In this document: one piece after another, positions 1 to 8,798 of the stretch | Layout: the number at the start of each line of letters is the position of its first letter | How positions within the stretch are numbered: the first letter of the stretch is position 1 | From: Rikenellaceae bacterium | GTDB taxonomy: Bacteria; Bacteroidota; Bacteroidia; Bacteroidales; Rikenellaceae | Assembly (NCBI GenBank): GCA_902363575.1 | Contig: CABJAJ010000004.1 | Span: 248,001 to 312,000 of the forward strand | Length of the DNA: 64,000 nt | Direction of reading: 5' to 3' | Position numbers and translations under genes: made by a program | The notes under the pieces: generated by a model | What the model was told of the DNA's origin: nothing | Database searches by the model: none | Seen by the model: the letters and a program-made list of their open reading frames with translations, nothing else

Positions 1-278
1 TTCGGATGGAGGAGTTCCTGCGCATGGGTGCGCAGTCGCCCGCGTTCATGCGCTGGATGTTCGAGTGGTTTCTCGGGCAGATTTACACGATCGAACGCAA
101 ACGGACAATTCTCACGGGCAGTGCTTCCGAGCGGTACGACGCACTGATTAAACGGCGTCCCGAGTTGATCCGGCAGGTGCCGATCAAGGCGATCGCCTCT
201 TACCTGGGCATTGCCGAGACCTCGCTGAGCAGATTGAGAAATCCGAAGAAGCGGTCGTATAAAAAGCGGGTGAAGTAA
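1..278 (+). CDS. Crp/Fnr-type regulator, C-terminal part only
   Basis: Only the C-terminal part of this gene is in the window. The frame is open to the left edge, so the methionine at position 6 need not be a start. The visible ~90 residues are helical and end in a helix-turn-helix stretch (AIASYLGIAETSLSRLR) followed by a basic tail. That layout is typical of Bacteroidetes Crp-like regulators, which pair an N-terminal cyclic-nucleotide-binding-like barrel with a C-terminal HTH. The effector domain lies outside the window, so ligand and targets cannot be judged. The family call is moderate because it rests on the HTH and the architecture alone. Confidence 0.6.
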   Translation, partial: RMEEFLRMGAQSPAFMRWMFEWFLGQIYTIERKRTILTGSASERYDALIKRRPELIRQVPIKAIASYLGIAETSLSRLRNPKKRSYKKRVK

Positions 279-450
279 CGGGGAGGAGGCTTCATGGATG
301 CGGTGGCCTGCCGGGCAGCTATGCAAAAAGGGATTCGCATTTGCGAATCCCTTGTCAATTTACCGTAAAGATAGGAGCCGATCATGTGGCGGCACCCTAT
401 ATTCGACTACAACCGTCCGCCCCTGCCTGTTTGCACAACCTGTGCGCGGA

Positions 451-846
451 TCAGTTCGTCGGCTTGCGGGCCTCTTTCGCCTCGATGCACTCCGTGGCGT
501 GGGGCACTTTCATCAGCCGCTCCTTGGGGATCAGCTTCCCGGTGGTCTTGCAGATACCGTAGGTTTTGTTCTCGATCCGCACGAGCGCCATTTCGAGGTT
601 GCGGATGAACTTCATCTGATGGGCCGCCAGGCGTCCGCTCTCCTCTTTGGAAAGGGTGGCTGCCCCCTCTTCGAGCACCTTGAACGTGGGGGAGGTATCC
701 TCGGTATCGTTGTCGGCGGTATGCGTAATGGTGGCGCGCAGCAGCTCGTAGTCCGCGCGCGCATTCTCCAGCTTCTTCAGGATCAACTGCCTGAACTCCT
801 CCAACTCGGCGTCGCTGTATCGGGTTTTTTCTACTTCTTCGGCCAT
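451..846 (-). CDS. TraR/DksA-like protein with half of its zinc cysteines missing
   Basis: A 131-residue protein of the TraR/DksA type. The family binds in the RNA polymerase secondary channel and modulates initiation. The N-terminal half (residues ~10-90) is a predicted helical hairpin, and the C-terminal module starts at YGICKTTGKLI. The usual four-cysteine finger (CX2CX17CX2C) is reduced: C99 and C120 remain, but the partner positions are T102 and A123. Zinc binding as in E. coli DksA is therefore unlikely, although cysteine-poor DksA relatives are known. The gene lies just downstream of ileS on the same strand, with its own possible promoter in the 80-bp gap. Confidence 0.8.
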   Translation of the reverse strand: MAEEVEKTRYSDAELEEFRQLILKKLENARADYELLRATITHTADNDTEDTSPTFKVLEEGAATLSKEESGRLAAHQMKFIRNLEMALVRIENKTYGICKTTGKLIPKERLMKVPHATECIEAKEARKPTN

Positions 847-905
847 AATTTTTCTCTCTTCTCTTAGATGGTTTTCGTAAAAATAGGATTTTTATTCAAC
901 AAATC

Positions 906-913
906 CAAATTTA
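906..913 (-). promoter_or_regulatory. Possible -7 box for the TraR/DksA-like gene
   Basis: On the minus strand this reads TAAATTTG, matching the Bacteroidetes -7 consensus TAnnTTTG, about 60 bases upstream of the start codon. No clear TTG is seen at the -33 position, so this is a moderate call. Confidence 0.4.
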
Positions 914-927
914 CATGGTAAAAACGG

Positions 928-3900
928 TCACACCCGCGTCACGGCGATGCGCACGGGCTGGTCGTCCACTTCGGTTTCGACGACGACCGCGCCTGCTGGA
1001 GCATCCGCGGCACGCACTTCGACGGCGAGGGTCTGCGTGGCGATGTAGTCGGCGAAGCCGGCCACGGCGTCGGCGGTCAGGATGCTGCGTTCGATCTCCG
1101 CGCGGATTTTGTCCGTCACCTCGAATCCGGCATCCTTGCGGATGTTCTGGATGCGGTTAATCAACTCGCGTGCCACGCCTTCGGCCCGAAGGCAGTCAGT
1201 CAGCGTGATATCCAGCGCGACGGTCAGCCTCCCCTCGGTGGCGACCAGCCAGCCGGGCATATCCTCCGAGGTGATCTCGAAGTCGGCGGGGGTGACTGCA
1301 ATCCGTTCGCCCGCCACGTCGAGTATCGTTTCGGGTGCGGCTTCGATGGCGGCGATCTGTTCCTGCGTGAAGGTCGCCGTGAGTGCCGCGATCTGCTTCA
1401 TCTGCTTGCCATAGCGCGGGCCGAGGGTCTTGAAGTTGGGCTTGATCCGTTTGGTTATCAACCCGGCGGTGTTTTCGATCAGCTCCGCCTGCTTGACGTT
1501 CACCTCGTTGATAATCAATCCGCGCACGGCTTCCAGTTGGCGCACCATCGCGCGGTCGAGCACCGGAATAAGGATTTTGGTGAGCGGCTGCCGAACCTTG
1601 ATTCCCACCTTGCGGCGCAGGGCCAGCACCATCGAAGAAACCTGCTGCGCAAGGGCCATCGTCTGCTCCAGGTCGGCGTCGATCGCTGTTTCATCGGCCC
1701 GGGGGAAGGTCGCCAGGTGTACCGACGATTCCGTGTGGCGGCCGCTCACAGCGTTCAGGTCGATGAAAATACGGTCGGCGATGAAAGGCGCGAACGGAGC
1801 CGACAGCAGCGCGACGGTCTCCAGACAGGTGTAGAGCGTCTGGTAGGCCGCGAGCTTGTCCTCGTTCATGCCGCCGCCCCAGAAACGCTTGCGGTTCAGG
1901 CGCACGTACCAGTTGGAGAGGCTCTCGCAGACGAACTCCTGGATCATGCGTGCGGCGGGCGTCGGGTCGTAATTCTCGAGCGACGCCGTCACGTCCCGCA
2001 CGAGCGTGTTCAGAAGCGACATGATCCACCGGTCGATCTCCGGACGCTGCGCCACGGGAACTTCCGGTTCGCTGCCCGTGAAGCCGTCCACGTTGGCATA
2101 GAGGGCGAAGAAAGAGTAGGTGTTGTAGAGCGTGCCGAAGAATTTGCGGCGTACCTCGTCCACCCCTTCCGTATCGAATTTGAGGTTGTCCCAGGGCTGG
2201 GAGTTGGAGATCATGTACCAGCGCGTCGCGTCGGGACCGTAGGTCGAGAGCACCTCGAACGGATCCACGGCGTTGCCGAGCCGTTTGGACATCTTGTTGC
2301 CGTTGCGGTCGAGCACCAGGCCGTTGGAGATGATGTTGCGGAAAGCCACCGAGTCGAAAAGCATCGTGGCAAGCGCATGGAGCGTGAAGAACCAGCCGCG
2401 TGTTTGGTCCACCCCTTCGGCGATGAAGTCGGCGGGAAAGACCGTGCGGAATTTCTCGCCGCCGTTCTCGAACGGGTAATGCAGTTGGGCGTAGGGCATG
2501 GCGCCCGAGTCGAACCATACGTCGATCAGGTCCGGTTCGCGGCGCATGGGCTCGCCCTTGGACGATACGAGCACGATGCGGTCCACGAAGGGGCGGTGCA
2601 GATCGACGCGGTCGTAGTTCGCTTTCGACATATCGCCCGGAATGAACTCCTTGTAAGGGTTTTCGGTCATCAGGCCCGCGGCCACCGATTTGTCGATTTC
2701 GCCGACGAGCTCCCCGAGGGAGCCGATGCAGCGGATTTCGGAGTAGTCCTCGGTCGCCCATACCGGCAGCGGCGTGCCCCAGAAACGCGAGCGCGAGAGA
2801 TTCCAGTCCACCAGCCCTTCGAGCCACTTGCCGAAGCGTCCCGTGCCGGTCGATTCGGGCTTCCAGCGGATCGTGCGGTTGAGTTCGATCATCCGCTCGC
2901 GCAGAGCGGTGGTGCGGATGAACCATGAATCGAGGGGGTAGTATAGCACCGGCTTGTCCGTGCGCCAGCAGTGGGGGTAGGAGTGGGTGTGCTTCTCGAT
3001 CCTGAAAGCCTTGTTCTGCCCCTTGAGCATTACGGACAGGTCGATGTCCAGGTTGGTATCGGCATCCGCAAGCTGTTCGTCGTAATCGTTTTTGACGTAA
3101 CGTCCGGCCCACTCGCCGTATAACTCCGTATCGACGCTTGTGCGGACGAACTCCGGGTCGAGCTCCTCCACGGGGAAGAACTTGCCCGTGCGGTCCACCA
3201 TCGGCTGGTTCTTGCCGGCGCGGTCCACCATGAACAGAGGGGCGATTCCCGCAGCGCGGGCCACCCGGTCGTCGTCGGCTCCGAACGTCGGGGCGATATG
3301 CACGACGCCCGTACCGTCGGATGTGGTGACATAGTCGCCCAGGATCACGCGGAACGCATCGCCCGCCGGCTTCACCCAGGGGATCAGCTGTTCATAACGG
3401 ATTCCCTCCAGCTCGGGGCCTTTGAGCGTGCCGGGCAACACTTCGTATGTCCCTTCCATCTTTTTGGTGAAGCAGGACGGCAGCAGCTCGCGGGCCAGCA
3501 CGACGGTCTGCGGCTGGCCGGTATAGGGATTGCGGCACTTGACGCGGACGTATTCGATGGCGGGGCCGACGGCCAGCGCCGTATTCGATGGGAGCGTCCA
3601 CGGAGTGGTCGTCCATGCCAGGAAATAGAGCGGCCCCTCCGCATCGCGGAAGAGGGATTCGCTGCGCTCGTCGCGCACCACGCGGAACTGCGCCGTGCAG
3701 GTCGTATCCTTCACGTCGCGATAACAGCCCGGCTGGTTCAGCTCGTGGGTCGATAGTCCCGTGCCGGCGGCGGGGGAGTAGGGCTGGATGGTGTAGCCCT
3801 TATAAAGCAGCCCCTTGTCGAAAAGCTGCCGGAGCAGCCACCAGAGCGTCTCGATGTATTTGTTGTCGTAGGTGATGTACGGGTCGTCCATATTGACCCA

Positions 3901-4320
3901 GTAACCCATCTTGCGGGTGAGCTCTTCCCAGACGCCCGTGTATTCCATGACCGCCTTGCGGCAGGTGCGGTTGTACTCCTCGATCGAAATGCGGCGGCCG
4001 ATGTCCTCCTTGGTGATGCCCAGCTTCTTTTCGACGCCCAGTTCTACGGGCAGGCCGTGGGTGTCCCATCCCGCCTTGCGGTGGACGCGGAAGCCCTGCT
4101 GGGTCTTGTAGCGGCAGAAGATGTCCTTGATCGTGCGGGCCATCACGTGGTGGATGCCCGGCATGCCGTTGGCCGAAGGAGGCCCCTCGTAAAACACGAA
4201 TGCGGGATGCCCTTCGCGCGTGGTGATGCTTTTGTGAAACGTGTCGTCGGCGTCCCACCGGGCGAGTACCTCGGCTGCCAGTCCCGGCAGGTCGAGTCCT
4301 TTATACTCTTTGAACTTCAT
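928..4320 (-). CDS. ileS: Isoleucyl-tRNA synthetase, type 2, with GXHH signature
   Basis: Charges tRNA-Ile with isoleucine in the cytoplasm; 1130 residues from the chosen start. The start at 4320 (MKFKEYKG...) is preferred to an in-frame ATG 21 codons upstream because a promoter lies at 4353-4383. Class I signatures are present: PGIHH at residues 54-58 and KMSKR at 676-680. The editing (CP1) domain lies between them, and there is a long C-terminal anticodon-binding region. The first signature is GIHH rather than the usual HxGH, meaning its first and third positions are swapped. This swap is known from some type-2 (eukaryote-like) IleRS enzymes and is linked to very strong mupirocin resistance. 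The identification is certain; the resistance is inferred. Confidence 0.97.
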   Translation of the reverse strand: MKFKEYKGLDLPGLAAEVLARWDADDTFHKSITTREGHPAFVFYEGPPSANGMPGIHHVMARTIKDIFCRYKTQQGFRVHRKAGWDTHGLPVELGVEKKLGITKEDIGRRISIEEYNRTCRKAVMEYTGVWEELTRKMGYWVNMDDPYITYDNKYIETLWWLLRQLFDKGLLYKGYTIQPYSPAAGTGLSTHELNQPGCYRDVKDTTCTAQFRVVRDERSESLFRDAEGPLYFLAWTTTPWTLPSNTALAVGPAIEYVRVKCRNPYTGQPQTVVLARELLPSCFTKKMEGTYEVLPGTLKGPELEGIRYEQLIPWVKPAGDAFRVILGDYVTTSDGTGVVHIAPTFGADDDRVARAAGIAPLFMVDRAGKNQPMVDRTGKFFPVEELDPEFVRTSVDTELYGEWAGRYVKNDYDEQLADADTNLDIDLSVMLKGQNKAFRIEKHTHSYPHCWRTDKPVLYYPLDSWFIRTTALRERMIELNRTIRWKPESTGTGRFGKWLEGLVDWNLSRSRFWGTPLPVWATEDYSEIRCIGSLGELVGEIDKSVAAGLMTENPYKEFIPGDMSKANYDRVDLHRPFVDRIVLVSSKGEPMRREPDLIDVWFDSGAMPYAQLHYPFENGGEKFRTVFPADFIAEGVDQTRGWFFTLHALATMLFDSVAFRNIISNGLVLDRNGNKMSKRLGNAVDPFEVLSTYGPDATRWYMISNSQPWDNLKFDTEGVDEVRRKFFGTLYNTYSFFALYANVDGFTGSEPEVPVAQRPEIDRWIMSLLNTLVRDVTASLENYDPTPAARMIQEFVCESLSNWYVRLNRKRFWGGGMNEDKLAAYQTLYTCLETVALLSAPFAPFIADRIFIDLNAVSGRHTESSVHLATFPRADETAIDADLEQTMALAQQVSSMVLALRRKVGIKVRQPLTKILIPVLDRAMVRQLEAVRGLIINEVNVKQAELIENTAGLITKRIKPNFKTLGPRYGKQMKQIAALTATFTQEQIAAIEAAPETILDVAGERIAVTPADFEITSEDMPGWLVATEGRLTVALDITLTDCLRAEGVARELINRIQNIRKDAGFEVTDKIRAEIERSILTADAVAGFADYIATQTLAVEVRAADAPAGAVVVETEVDDQPVRIAVTRV

Positions 4321-4352
4321 ATGGGTTCGTACTGAATTTGCAAGGTGAACTT

Positions 4353-4383
4353 GCAAAGATACCAAATTTTCCGGGATAAACAA
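4353..4383 (-). promoter_or_regulatory. Promoter of ileS (TTG, 19 bp, TATCTTTG)
   Basis: On the minus strand a TTG (4381-4383) lies 19 bp before TATCTTTG (4354-4361), matching the Bacteroidetes -33/-7 architecture. It is about 33 bases upstream of the ileS start at 4320 and supports that start over the ATG at 4383. Confidence 0.75.
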
Positions 4384-4497
4384 CGGATCGAACGCCTTTC
4401 TGACAATCCCGCCTCGGAAATCATCCCGAATGACCGCCCTTCGCGCAGCGGCCGCATCAGCCCCTCCGGCTCCCGGCCGGTAGCCCGGCGTGTCCGT

Positions 4498-5049
4498 TTA
4501 CCGCAGGCGGCGGATCACCCGGGCCGGGTTGCCCGCGGCCACGCAGTCGGCGGGCAGGTCGCGTGTGACGACGCTTCCGGCGCCGATGACCGTGCGGTCG
4601 CCGACCGTGACGCCCGGGCAGAGGATTGCCCCTCCGCCGATCCAGCAATTGTCGCCCACGGTGACCGGGAGACCCTGTTCGATGCCGGTGGCCCGTTCTG
4701 CGGCGTCGAGCGGGTGGTGGGCGGTCAGCAGTTGGACGCCGGGGCCGACCTGGCAGTGACGGCCCAACCGGATCGGGGCCAGGTCGAGGCAGATGCAGCC
4801 GAAGTTGATGAAAGTACCCTCGCCCGCAAAGACGTTGTAGCCGTAGTCGCAGTAGAAAGGGGCCCGGATCAGCGCCGTCCCGATGCCGGGGCAGAGTTCG
4901 CGCAGGGTGGCGCGGTAGGTGTCGTCCTGCTCGCAGAGTTCGACGTTGAGCCGGTGCGTCAGGCGGCGTGCCCGGTCGCGGTCGGCGGCGAGCTCTGCAT
5001 CGAAGGGATCGAAAGGCTCCCCGGCAAGCATTTTCTCTTTTTCGGTCAT
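4498..5049 (-). CDS. Maltose/galactoside O-acetyltransferase family protein
   Basis: A 183-residue hexapeptide-repeat acetyltransferase of the Maa/LacA/NodL type, which moves an acetyl group from acetyl-CoA to a sugar hydroxyl. The N-terminal ~50 residues match the short helical maltose-acetyltransferase cap (MTEKEKMLAGEPFDPFD...). From residue ~60 on the left-handed beta-helix repeats are clear. The expected catalytic histidine region is LLTAHHPLD (around residue 110), and the end (GNPARVIRRLR) is typical. The gene sits 15 bp after the ABC exporter gene on the same strand and is probably co-transcribed. The true acceptor sugar cannot be read from sequence. Confidence 0.9.
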   Translation of the reverse strand: MTEKEKMLAGEPFDPFDAELAADRDRARRLTHRLNVELCEQDDTYRATLRELCPGIGTALIRAPFYCDYGYNVFAGEGTFINFGCICLDLAPIRLGRHCQVGPGVQLLTAHHPLDAAERATGIEQGLPVTVGDNCWIGGGAILCPGVTVGDRTVIGAGSVVTRDLPADCVAAGNPARVIRRLR

Positions 5050-5064
5050 TTTCCGCCTTGCCCG

Positions 5065-6900
5065 TCAGTCGAAGGACTGCATTTCGATCAGTTTGGAGTA
5101 GATGCCGCCGCGCGCCATCAGCTCGGCATGGGTGCCCTGTTCGGCGATGCGGCCGTGGTCGATCACGATGATCTTGTCGGCATTGTGGATCGTGCTCAGC
5201 CGGTGGGCGATGACGATGGAGGTGCGCCCCTCGAGCAGCTTGTTGAGGGCCTCCTGCACCAGTTTCTCGCTTTCGGTATCCAATGCCGAAGTGGCTTCGT
5301 CGAGGATCAGGATTTCGGGGTTTTTCAGCACCGCGCGGGCGATGGAGAGCCGTTGGCGCTGTCCGCCCGAGAGTTTGACGCCCCGGTCGCCGATGTTGGT
5401 GGCGTATCCTTCCGGGGATTCGGCGATGAATTCGTGGGCGTTGGCTACGCGGGCCGCCTCGACGACCTCCTCGTGGGTCGCCCCCTCCTTGCCCATGGCG
5501 ATATTGGCCTCGATGGTGTCGTTGAACAGCACCGTGTCCTGTGCCACCACGCTCATGTGGGCGCGCAGGCTCTCCTGCGTATAGTCGCGCAGCGATACCC
5601 CGTCGATCAGGATGTCGCCGGCCGTCGGGTCGTAAAAGCGGGGGATAAGCTCGCTCAGGGTCGATTTGCCGCCGCCCGAAGGACCGACCAGCGCCACGGT
5701 CTCGCCGCGCCGGATGTCGAACGTGATGCCGTCGAGCACCTCGCGGCTGCCGTCGTAGGTGAAATGTACGTCGCGGAAGGCGATGCCGTGTTTCATCTCC
5801 GTGAGGGTGCGGGCGGCGGGGTGGTCGGACACCTCGCTCCGGACGTCCAGGAGCGTGAAAATCCGCTCGCCGGCGGCGATGCCCTGGTTGATGGTGGCGA
5901 ACTGGTCGATGAAGGTGCGCACCGGACGGGTGATCTGCGAGAACATGGCCAGGAAAGCGACGAAACCCTCGGCTTTGAGCGACCCTTCGACCACGAGCAT
6001 GCCGCCGAAGACCAGCACCACGCCGGCAGCCGTGATGCCCAGGAATTCGCTCATGGGGGAGGCGAGCTGCTGGCGGCGCACCATGGAGAGCACCAGCCGC
6101 GAAAATTCGGCGTTGATCGCGTGGAATTTCCTCTTGATGTAGTCGGTGGCGTTGTAGCTCTTGATGACCTTGATACCCGAGAGCGATTCGTCGAGCGTGG
6201 AGACCATGTCGCCCATGCGCTCCTGCCCGGTGCGGGCCGGGTGGCGGAGTTTCTTGACGATCTGCCCGATCAGCAGGGCTACCACCGGCAGGAAGACGAT
6301 CGAGAAGATGGAGAGTTTCCACGAAATCATGAACATCGCGACCAGGTAGCCGATGATGAGCAGCGGCTCGCGGAACGCCACCTGCAGCGTGTTGGTGATG
6401 CAATACTGGACTACCGTTACGTCGGAGGTGATTTTGGAGATGACGTCGCCCTTGCGCTGGTCGCTGAAAAATCCGACGTTGAGGTTCATCACGTTGTCGA
6501 ACAGATCGTTGCGCATGCGCTGCAGGGATCGGGTGCGCATGTTTTCGATCGTCCACGAGCTCAGGTAGCGGAACGTGTTGCTCAGCAGGCTGGTGGTCAT
6601 CACCGTCACGGCCAGCAGGATCAGGATATTGAGCATCTTGAACTCGGTGCCGAAGACGTGGGTATAGACGTAGCCGACCATCTGGGCAGACGTCTCCTCA
6701 TTGAAGCTCAGGCGGGCCGGGAGTTCGTATATGGGGCTGAAGCGGTAGTCCGGGTTGAAAAGCGTGCCCAGGATCGGGATGATGAGCACGAAATTGACCG
6801 TATTGAACAGCGCATAGAAGACGGCATAGAAAAAATAGGGAATGGCATATTTTTCGATAGGCTTGGCAAAACCAAGAAGCCGGAGGTAGGTCTTGAACAT
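5065..6900 (-). CDS. MsbA-like ABC exporter (fused permease and ATPase)
   Basis: A 611-residue half-transporter: six predicted membrane helices (ABC type-1 domain, residues ~20-330) followed by a nucleotide-binding domain. The Walker A is GPSGGGKST at 406-414 and the ABC signature is LSGGQ at 510-514, with Walker B ILILDEATSALD after it. It should work as a homodimer in the inner membrane. The closest functional guess is the lipid A-core flippase MsbA or a lipid/peptide exporter, common in Bacteroidales. The start at 6900 (MFKTYLRLLGF) is preferred to an ATG 21 codons upstream because a -7 box lies at 6941-6948. The acetyltransferase gene follows after 15 bp. Confidence 0.9.
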   Translation of the reverse strand: MFKTYLRLLGFAKPIEKYAIPYFFYAVFYALFNTVNFVLIIPILGTLFNPDYRFSPIYELPARLSFNEETSAQMVGYVYTHVFGTEFKMLNILILLAVTVMTTSLLSNTFRYLSSWTIENMRTRSLQRMRNDLFDNVMNLNVGFFSDQRKGDVISKITSDVTVVQYCITNTLQVAFREPLLIIGYLVAMFMISWKLSIFSIVFLPVVALLIGQIVKKLRHPARTGQERMGDMVSTLDESLSGIKVIKSYNATDYIKRKFHAINAEFSRLVLSMVRRQQLASPMSEFLGITAAGVVLVFGGMLVVEGSLKAEGFVAFLAMFSQITRPVRTFIDQFATINQGIAAGERIFTLLDVRSEVSDHPAARTLTEMKHGIAFRDVHFTYDGSREVLDGITFDIRRGETVALVGPSGGGKSTLSELIPRFYDPTAGDILIDGVSLRDYTQESLRAHMSVVAQDTVLFNDTIEANIAMGKEGATHEEVVEAARVANAHEFIAESPEGYATNIGDRGVKLSGGQRQRLSIARAVLKNPEILILDEATSALDTESEKLVQEALNKLLEGRTSIVIAHRLSTIHNADKIIVIDHGRIAEQGTHAELMARGGIYSKLIEMQSFD

Positions 6901-6940
6901 AAGGGCCTGGGTTGGGTTGCTGTTATGATAATTCGGGAAA

Positions 6941-6972
6941 CAAAGGTAGGCAATTCCGTGCATAATTCACAA
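6941..6972 (-). promoter_or_regulatory. Promoter of the ABC exporter operon
   Basis: On the minus strand TACCTTTG (6941-6948) is preceded 21 bp upstream by TTG (6970-6972). It lies about 40 bases before the exporter start and is back-to-back with the divergent promoter at 7010. Confidence 0.6.
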
Positions 6973-7009
6973 TCCGCCCCGATAATTTCCTCCGGCGCGG
7001 ATTATTTTT

Positions 7010-7017
7010 TACCTTTG
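7010..7017 (+). promoter_or_regulatory. -7 box of the flavin reductase gene
   Basis: TACCTTTG fits TAnnTTTG and ends 21 bases before the ATG at 7039. The -33 region is only T-rich (ATTTCC). It is divergent from the exporter promoter. Confidence 0.6.
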
Positions 7018-7038
7018 TACTGCCTTAAAACGAACGTT

Positions 7039-7551
7039 ATGACGAACTTTCGGGAGATAAAACCGACCGAGATATCGGACAATTTCATCCGTTCCATCGG
7101 TCAGGAGTGGATGCTCATTACCGCCGGCGACCGGCAGCGCAGCAACGCCATGACTGCCAGTTGGGGCATGGTCGGCCAGATGTGGGGGAAACCCGCCGCG
7201 CTGGTCGTGGTGCGTCCGCAGCGCTATACGCGCGAGCTGGTCGAGACCCACGACATGCTTTCGCTGGCGTTCTTCGACGCCGCCTATCGCAGCGCACTGG
7301 AGTATTGCGGCTCCCGGTCGGGCCGCGACGAGGACAAGGTGCGCAACGCCGGATTGACGGTGGATTACACCGAGGCGGGCACGCCGATGATCCGGGAGGC
7401 CCGGCTGGTGCTCGAATGTCGCAAGCTCTACCGGGACGATCTGCGCGGGGAGGCTTTCCTCGATTCGGGGTTGGCGGGAAAGTGGTATCCCGAAAAGGAT
7501 TTCCACCGCATGTATATGCTCGAAATCGTCCGAGTTTACGTCAAAAAATAG
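7039..7551 (+). CDS. Flavin reductase family protein
   Basis: A 170-residue FMN-binding split-barrel protein of the flavin reductase/DIM6-NTAB type. It probably binds FMN and uses NAD(P)H to reduce flavin in the cytoplasm. Family features are the N-terminal MLITAGD segment, the MTASWGMVGQMWGKP loop expected to hold the flavin phosphate, and the LAFFD strand. The frame stays open far upstream, antisense to the exporter, but composition and the promoter at 7010 place the start at ATG 7039. It is divergent from the exporter, and a pyrimidine-dimer glycosylase-like gene follows after about 70 bp. Its redox partner is unknown. Confidence 0.88.
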   Translation: MTNFREIKPTEISDNFIRSIGQEWMLITAGDRQRSNAMTASWGMVGQMWGKPAALVVVRPQRYTRELVETHDMLSLAFFDAAYRSALEYCGSRSGRDEDKVRNAGLTVDYTEAGTPMIREARLVLECRKLYRDDLRGEAFLDSGLAGKWYPEKDFHRMYMLEIVRVYVKK

Positions 7552-7620
7552 CACGCGGCCCGTTCGCCGTTTCCGCCCGGCGGAGTTCGGCGGCGCGGCG
7601 CGTTGCGGGCTGTCCGTACC

Positions 7621-8049
7621 ATGCGTCTGTGGTCGCTCCATCCGCGTTATCTGGATGCCGCGGGGTTGGTTGCCTGCTGGCGCGAGGGGCTTTTGGCCCG
7701 TGCCGTGCTCGCTGGCGCGACGGTCGGATACCGCCGCCATCCCCAGCTCGACCGTTTCCGGGGCTGTGCGGATCCTGTCGCGGCGATCGACAGCTACCTG
7801 CGGGTCGTGCTGGCCGAAGCCGGACGGCGCGGGTATCGGTTCGACGGCTCCAAAATCGGACCGGGCGACGACGCCCTGCGGCTGACGGTCACCGACGGCC
7901 AACTGGCCTGTGAGCGGGCCCACCTGCTCGGCAAGCTGACGCGCCGTGCGGCGGCCTGCCGGGATGCGCTCGCCGACCCGAAGACCGTTGAACCCCATCC
8001 GCTTTTCCGCATCGTTCCGGGGCCGCCCGAGCCGTGGGAGCGCAGATGA
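7621..8049 (+). CDS. Pyrimidine dimer DNA glycosylase-like protein (Pyr_excise family)
   Basis: A 142-residue protein resembling the T4 endonuclease V/Pyr_excise family. Such enzymes remove UV-induced pyrimidine dimers and nick the abasic site. The diagnostic N-terminus is present: MRLWSLHPRYLD, then a glutamate in ACWREGLLA (E23 region), then YRRHPQL. In the family the N-terminal amine forms the Schiff base after Met removal and the glutamate is catalytic. The start at 7621 is chosen because the upstream alternative (7603) would bury this N-terminus. Many chromosomal members are uncharacterised, so activity is an inference. Confidence 0.75.
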   Translation: MRLWSLHPRYLDAAGLVACWREGLLARAVLAGATVGYRRHPQLDRFRGCADPVAAIDSYLRVVLAEAGRRGYRFDGSKIGPGDDALRLTVTDGQLACERAHLLGKLTRRAAACRDALADPKTVEPHPLFRIVPGPPEPWERR

Positions 8050-8186
8050 CCGGCGGCTTTCCATCGAGCGCGGCGGGCGAAAAGGGCGAACGAAGTCTTC
8101 GCAGTGAAGCCTCCGACAGCGGCGGCAGCCGCAAGCGGCTTCGGGTCGCGGGAATGAAGCAGGAAAAGAAGAAGAGCTGCGGGCAG

Positions 8187-8648
8187 CTATTCGGGACAGT
8201 AGCCCGTATCCTCCGACAGCAGTGCCCCGTCAGCGGAGGCTGCCACGGCGAGGGCGTCGCAGCGGTTGTTCTCGGCATTGTCCGCATGCCCCTTGACCCA
8301 GACGAAGCGAACGTGCTGGCGGCGATATGCCCGCAGGAACCGACCCCACAGGTCGGGGTTTTTCTTCCCGGCGAACCCCTTTTTCTCCCAGCCGAAGACC
8401 CATCCTTTCGTTACCGCATCCACCACGTAACGCGAGTCGGAATAGACCGTCACGTCGCAGCCCTCGAAACGCAGCGCTTCCAGTCCGGCGCAGACGGCCA
8501 TCAGCTCCATGCGGTTGTTGGTCGTGCGGCGAAACCCTTGCGACAGCTCCTTGCGGAACCGTCCGGAGAGGAGCACTACGCCATAGCCCCCGGGTCCGGG
8601 ATTGCCCCGGGCCGAGCCGTCGGTGTAGATGGTGATTGGGGTAGGCAT
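8187..8648 (-). CDS. rnhA: Ribonuclease HI
   Basis: A 153-residue type 1 RNase H, cutting the RNA strand of RNA-DNA hybrids. The active-site carboxylates are all visible: D10 (IYTDGSARGNPG), E48 (NNRMELMA), D71 (VYSDSRY) and D131 (NNRCDALAV), with H121 in KGHADNAE. The length matches bacterial RnhA, and there is no N-terminal hybrid-binding domain. It lies 150 bp downstream of valS on the same strand; the gap holds nothing obvious. Confidence 0.96.
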   Translation of the reverse strand: MPTPITIYTDGSARGNPGPGGYGVVLLSGRFRKELSQGFRRTTNNRMELMAVCAGLEALRFEGCDVTVYSDSRYVVDAVTKGWVFGWEKKGFAGKKNPDLWGRFLRAYRRQHVRFVWVKGHADNAENNRCDALAVAASADGALLSEDTGYCPE

Positions 8649-8798
8649 GTCGCTGGGTCGAAAACGGGTTTTTGGTGAGTATCCGGGACGGCGATGCGAA
8701 AGCGCCGCTGAATGGCCGGCGATCCGTCCGTCGCTGATGCAGGTTTGGGCACGTGCGCGGACGAAGCCGTGAGCGGCCCCGTCCGCGCATGCCGCATA

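Noticed and set aside
4345..7038. A very long plus-strand reading frame upstream of the flavin reductase
   Set aside because: It is antisense to the acetyltransferase and ABC exporter genes, has no family match, and low-stop frames opposite GC-rich genes are expected.
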